64,000 nt of DNA from Paroedura picta (lineage: Eukaryota; Chordata; Lepidosauria; Squamata; Gekkonidae), in assembly GCF_049243985.1 (NCBI RefSeq), contig NC_135369.1, positions 21,292,533 through 21,356,532 on the forward strand. The letters are read 5' to 3'. The notes below the pieces were generated by a model. It had not been told where the DNA came from and searched no databases. It worked only from the letters and a program-made list of their open reading frames with translations. Positions 60,145 through 64,000 of the stretch are shown here, piece after piece. Positions within the stretch are counted from its first letter, which is position 1, and every line of letters starts with the position of its first letter. The position numbers were made by a program, and so were the translations under genes.

Positions 60145-62228
60145 CTCTCCCCCACGCTGGTGTTTTACAGCTGAAGAAGCAGAACACACAGAACTGACAA
60201 TCCAAATTCCCACAACTGGCATTCAGAAATGGTTGCTGGTGTTCTGGTCAAAGATCATGAGAGGAGTCCTGCTGGCCGACACCGAGGGAATACATCTGGG
60301 AGTCTTCCAGCAAAGATAACCAATCATCTTCCAGGATGGGGACCCTCTCCAGTCTGATTGGCCCAAGGGCCTTTTAAACGGAATAGTTCCAAAAGAGTTT
60401 CAGTGAAAAATCACTCATGATTGGTAGGCGTTTATTTACAAATCTGGACAGTGCAGAGGGCCAACATAGTTATGGAGGGTTTTGCTTAAGATGTTTGGGA
60501 AGAAAGGGCATTGTGACCTCTATCATTCATGTGGTTCTCTTATATATAATAAATAAATGAATTCCTCTGTTGTGTTTGTCCCTCATGTGGCTACTCTCCT
60601 TAGATTATAACTTAAGAAAAGTCCTGGATAAGGCATTAATGTGTCATATATGAAGTCTCATCTACTGAATTGGAAGGTGCGCCAAGGTCAGTATTGTCAG
60701 ACTTGCAGCAGCTCTCCGGGGTCTTGGGTAGAGGTCTTTCCCATCATCTGGTCCTTTTTAGCTGGAGATGTTGGGGATTGAACCGGGGGCCTTCTACATG
60801 CCAACCAGATGCTCTACCCCTAAGCCACGCCTTCTTTAAACATGCCACTGTTTGCAGAAGGACATAGACAGGGTTGTGTGTGGACAAGTCATGTGTGTGT
60901 TTGCTCCCAAATACAGCAAGCAAGCAATGGGTTCACACAAGCCTGCTTATCACACCTGGATCTCTGTATCAAGATCAGCTTGACATTGTTTTTAAGAATG
61001 CATTTCCTTGTTGAAATCTGGCTCTTTCTGACTCACATACGACAGCTGGGCTGGTCAGTTAGGATGGACTGGATCAGCATTTCCTGTCATTTATCGAAGT
61101 CTTTGAGGCTTTCAGGAAAAATAAGGCTTGTCCACTTTGTGAGCAGAATGGCTAATTCGTTCAACACGCCCACTTAATCATGGGGGGGGACTCCTGTGAG
61201 CCACACATGTTTACTAGCAAATGTGGGGTTGGAGACTGTAGGAATCACCCTTTGACTACTTGAGTGTGGTATGTGAAATCACTGACCTGGGATGCAAGAA
61301 TTGTGGGTCTTCTTCCTTGTTGGACCACTGATTCACCCTTTGTTGTTGAATGAGTCAGTGAGGTTACTCTCTCCTGCTAGCAGGTTAGTAAAGTTGCCAA
61401 CTGATCAGTACAGTCTGCTCCTGTGCCTTTGATAGCAACTTGATCTGCAGAAATAATCAGGCGATGGTTTTCATGGCCTAGAGATAAACATCCTCACCTG
61501 CTGAATTTCTGCAGACCTGTTCAAGGCACAGGAGCGGCGGCAGATGAAAAAAATTGGCAATCTGAGCAGCCAGTCATTTAACCCAGGGGTAGTCAACCTG
61601 TGGTCCTCCAGATGTCCATGCATTTGCTGGCAGGGGCTCATGGGAATTGTAGTCCATGGACACCTACATACTTTTCTGAGTGAAGGAAATGCTGGGGTTC
61701 ACTGGATGCTGCACAAGCTCAAAGCTAGGCTTTTGTGTCTGTAGCCCTTTCATGCCTAAACTCTTTTTATGACGGTCTTCTTCTATGCTAAACTGTAGAA
61801 TGAGAAATAATTTCAACCCCCAGAACATGCTTTGAAAAAGGGAGATTCCATTAGCTTTTGGTACGTGATGTCCCAGTGTGGGAAGTTTGGGGTTTTTTTA
61901 GAACACGAGTGGTGTGCTATGCAAATTTATCCAGAAAGCATAAAGCTGTGAGTTTTGTGTGAATTGATCTATCTGGGCCTGGCCTGATGTTTTAGGATGA
62001 TCCATGAGTCCTCATTTCTCTACAAACCTTTAAGGTACCACAAAGTTCCTTTTTCTTTCTCCCTTAAGATAGATTTTTCTGCAAAGCTAGCGATATTATC
62101 ACCCCTGGAGCTTCCAGCTTTTTAAAATGTCCTTCCAGCTGAGTTTAGCACTCAAGCGTTTATTCCGTTATATTATTTGTCATCATACCATGAAATCTTG
62201 AACTACCCATTTCTATTCATTAAAGTTC
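60145..62228. other. Intergenic DNA, right side
   Basis: A damaged family A MITE lies at 61584-61662 (CAGGGGTAGTCAACCTGTGG, then GGGAATTGTAGTCCATGGAC). A tRNA-like repeat piece is at about 60770-60830. Otherwise I see no gene and no further repeat that I can name. Confidence 0.4.
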
Positions 62229-62411
62229 TATTAAAGGACAAAGTACTGCAGGTATCTATTAAAGGACAAAGTTCTATTAAAGGACAAAGTACTGCAGGTA
62301 TCTATTAAAGGACAAAGTACTTTAAAGGACAAAGTACTATTAAAGGACAAAGTACTGCAGGTATCTATTAAAGGACAAAGTACTATTAAAGGACAAAGTA
62401 CTGCAGGTATC
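62229..62411 (+). repeat. Minisatellite of alternating 28- and 18-bp units
   Basis: The short unit is TATTAAAGGACAAAGTAC; the long unit adds TGCAGGTATC. The order is long, short, long, short, short (17 bp), long, short, long, over 183 bp. The units are almost identical. Confidence 0.95.
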
Positions 62412-62569
62412 TTCAAGGGCCTACCATGATGAGGGCAATTGCACTTCTTGAGGCAGGGAGTTCCTAAGATTAGGAAAAGTAGACAGGAATACCTTCCCAC
62501 AATGCCTCCTTATACTGCACTTCTGGCCAGGTTCCTGTCAATTTCCTCAGAATCCAAGTAGGTAGATTT

Positions 62570-62970
62570 AAAAAAAAGAAGAGTAGATTTTTATACTCTG
62601 CTTTTCTCTACCTTAAAGCATTTCGAAGTGGCTTACAATCGCCTTCAGCTGCCCACAACAGGCACCTTGTGAGGCAGGCAGGGCTGAAAGAGTTGTGTGA
62701 GACCGGTGACCAGCCCAAAGGTTACCCAGGGGGAGCATCATCTGGGCATGGAATTAGGGTCACTGTGGGTGGGCAGGTAGTAGTGAGTTTCCTGCATTAT
62801 GCAGGGGACTGATTTATTTATTATTCAATTTCTATAACGCCGCTTGCCATAGTCTTGCAGCGGATGACCCTGGAAATCCCTTCCAACTCCATGGCTCTAT
62901 GATTCTAAAACTCTTTCTCCAGATTAGAGTCTGCCATTCTTAACCGCTAATACTACGTTGGCCCTCAAAA
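62570..62970 (-). mobile_element. tRNA-derived SINE split by a CR1-group fragment
   Basis: The SINE tail side lies at 62570-62732 (AAGAAGAGTAGATTTTTATA, AGTGGCTTACAATCGCC) and its head side at about 62920-62965 (AGATTAGAGTCTGCCATTCT). Between them a plus-sense CR1-group 3' piece (GCATCATCTGGGCATGGAAT to CCATGGCTCTATGATTCT) is inserted. Confidence 0.7.
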
Positions 62971-64000
62971 AGTAGAGAAAGCCCTTCAGGTAATGGAAGT
63001 CCATATCAGCAGTCAGCTGTAATATTTACCAAAGCATGAAAACAGATTAAATTTACAGCACAGGGAAAACAAGCCAGATTCATCTAATTTTAATCACTTC
63101 ACCACCAAGCTCACCAGCATGAACCAGAAGGCAAAATAGTTTTCACCTGGTGCAGAAAGTTATACCTGCTCTGCAGGGGGTTTCTCCACACTGAAGTTCC
63201 ATAGGTGAAGGGGTCACTGCCAGGAAGATATCTACCTTATTTCTGAGGCTGGGGAGGAACACAGAACAGGGTCCCTACCGAAAATCCTAATGGTCAAGCT
63301 TGTACCCAGGTAACCATTTTTAAGTTCTCTGGAGAGAGACAGTTGTCCTGACAACTTGGAGAATATTTGACCACAGAGGCAGGATATATTTGTGGAATAG
63401 GAAAACGCCCCATGTATCAAAAACTCTAGGAAGGATTAATTTTAGATGTTTTGAAATGTTTTCCTTTGTAATTCATGGAAATTTATGTAAGCTATCTAAT
63501 ATTGCTGGGGTCAAACATAAGGATTTATGCCAATGCAAATAATAACAGCTTTGTAGGACTTTCTCTGTTGGCAAGATGTATTGGAATTTGGCTTAAGGTA
63601 AAAATTATACCCCCAATGCAATGTGTATGGATTTCTTTACAATGTTGCTAGTAGAGTTGCTAACTGGGGTGTAAGCTGCACGGAGCTTTTATCGCAATTA
63701 CAATTCAGTCCCTGCCGTCTACATGGAATGCAATTTCCGTTTTGATTTGGGGCGATTTAAATATTCCCTCTGCAACAGACATGATTGATCCGGAGTGACC
63801 CTACATTTTCTACCTGATTTCCTGGAGTGCTTTTAACCCTTGATAAATTAAAAAATCGCATGCCTAAAATGTCTGCGTTTCCCTGAACTAAAAGCTGCTG
63901 AGCTTCCAATTAGTCAGGGCGTCTGTTCAAATGCTTCCGGTTGCGAAATTTTCCTCCCAAGATGTATTGTTTCTCTTTGTTTCCCTCTGAAATTTGTTTC
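62971..64000. other. Intergenic DNA at the right edge
   Basis: No coding exon, RNA gene or repeat that I can name is visible in this last kilobase. The last 350 bases are AT-rich and free of the common repeats, which leaves conserved non-coding DNA possible but unsupported. Confidence 0.35.

Noticed and set aside
62229-62411. Repeat-spacer pattern resembling a CRISPR array
   Set aside because: The spacers are themselves repeats, and the context is vertebrate nuclear DNA; it is a minisatellite.

Overview
The window is vertebrate nuclear DNA, most likely from a squamate reptile. The genes are split into short exons with canonical splice sites. The interspersed repeats are those of lizards and snakes: Sauria-type SINEs (tRNA head, Bov-B-like tail), another abundant tRNA-derived SINE, 5S rRNA-derived SINEs, CR1 and Bov-B LINE pieces, Penelope-type repeats and many short palindromic hAT elements. 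Family and species cannot be told by reading alone.

The left half keeps the block known from human 1q23.3: the last exon of DEDD (+), NIT1 (-), PFDN2 (+) and KLHDC9 (-). DEDD and NIT1 are tail to tail. NIT1 and PFDN2 are head to head across a shared promoter at about 15.8-16.4 kb that carries ETS sites and a cluster of YY1-like sites. PFDN2 and KLHDC9 are again tail to tail. All exons were joined by hand with consistent phases, giving NIT1 of 289 aa (cytosolic form), PFDN2 of 159 aa and KLHDC9 of 347 aa.

The right half holds two complete genes that sit elsewhere in mammals. One is a 14-coding-exon gene for the catalytic A subunit of the V-type H+-ATPase (35.9-50.2 kb, 617 aa, the human length). 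It differs from human ATP6V1A, as recalled, at about 70 positions, so it looks like a second, diverged A-subunit gene. It has one apparent U12-type intron and one GC-AG intron. The other is a four-coding-exon gene for a LIM2/MP20-like lens membrane protein (54.9-58.8 kb, 172 aa), with a TATA-type promoter and a non-coding first exon upstream.

The rest is introns, UTRs and intergenic DNA filled with repeats. Points of interest are the probable A-subunit paralogue and its introns, the YY1-like array, hAT insertions whose 8-bp target duplications nearly all have a central TA, two hAT elements that used the same target octamer, hammerhead-ribozyme-like cores in Penelope-type repeats, an RFX X-box that may mark a distant KLHDC9 promoter, a two-length minisatellite near the right end and a perfect 42-bp direct repeat. 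I recognised no retroviral or LTR element, CRISPR array or stand-alone RNA gene.
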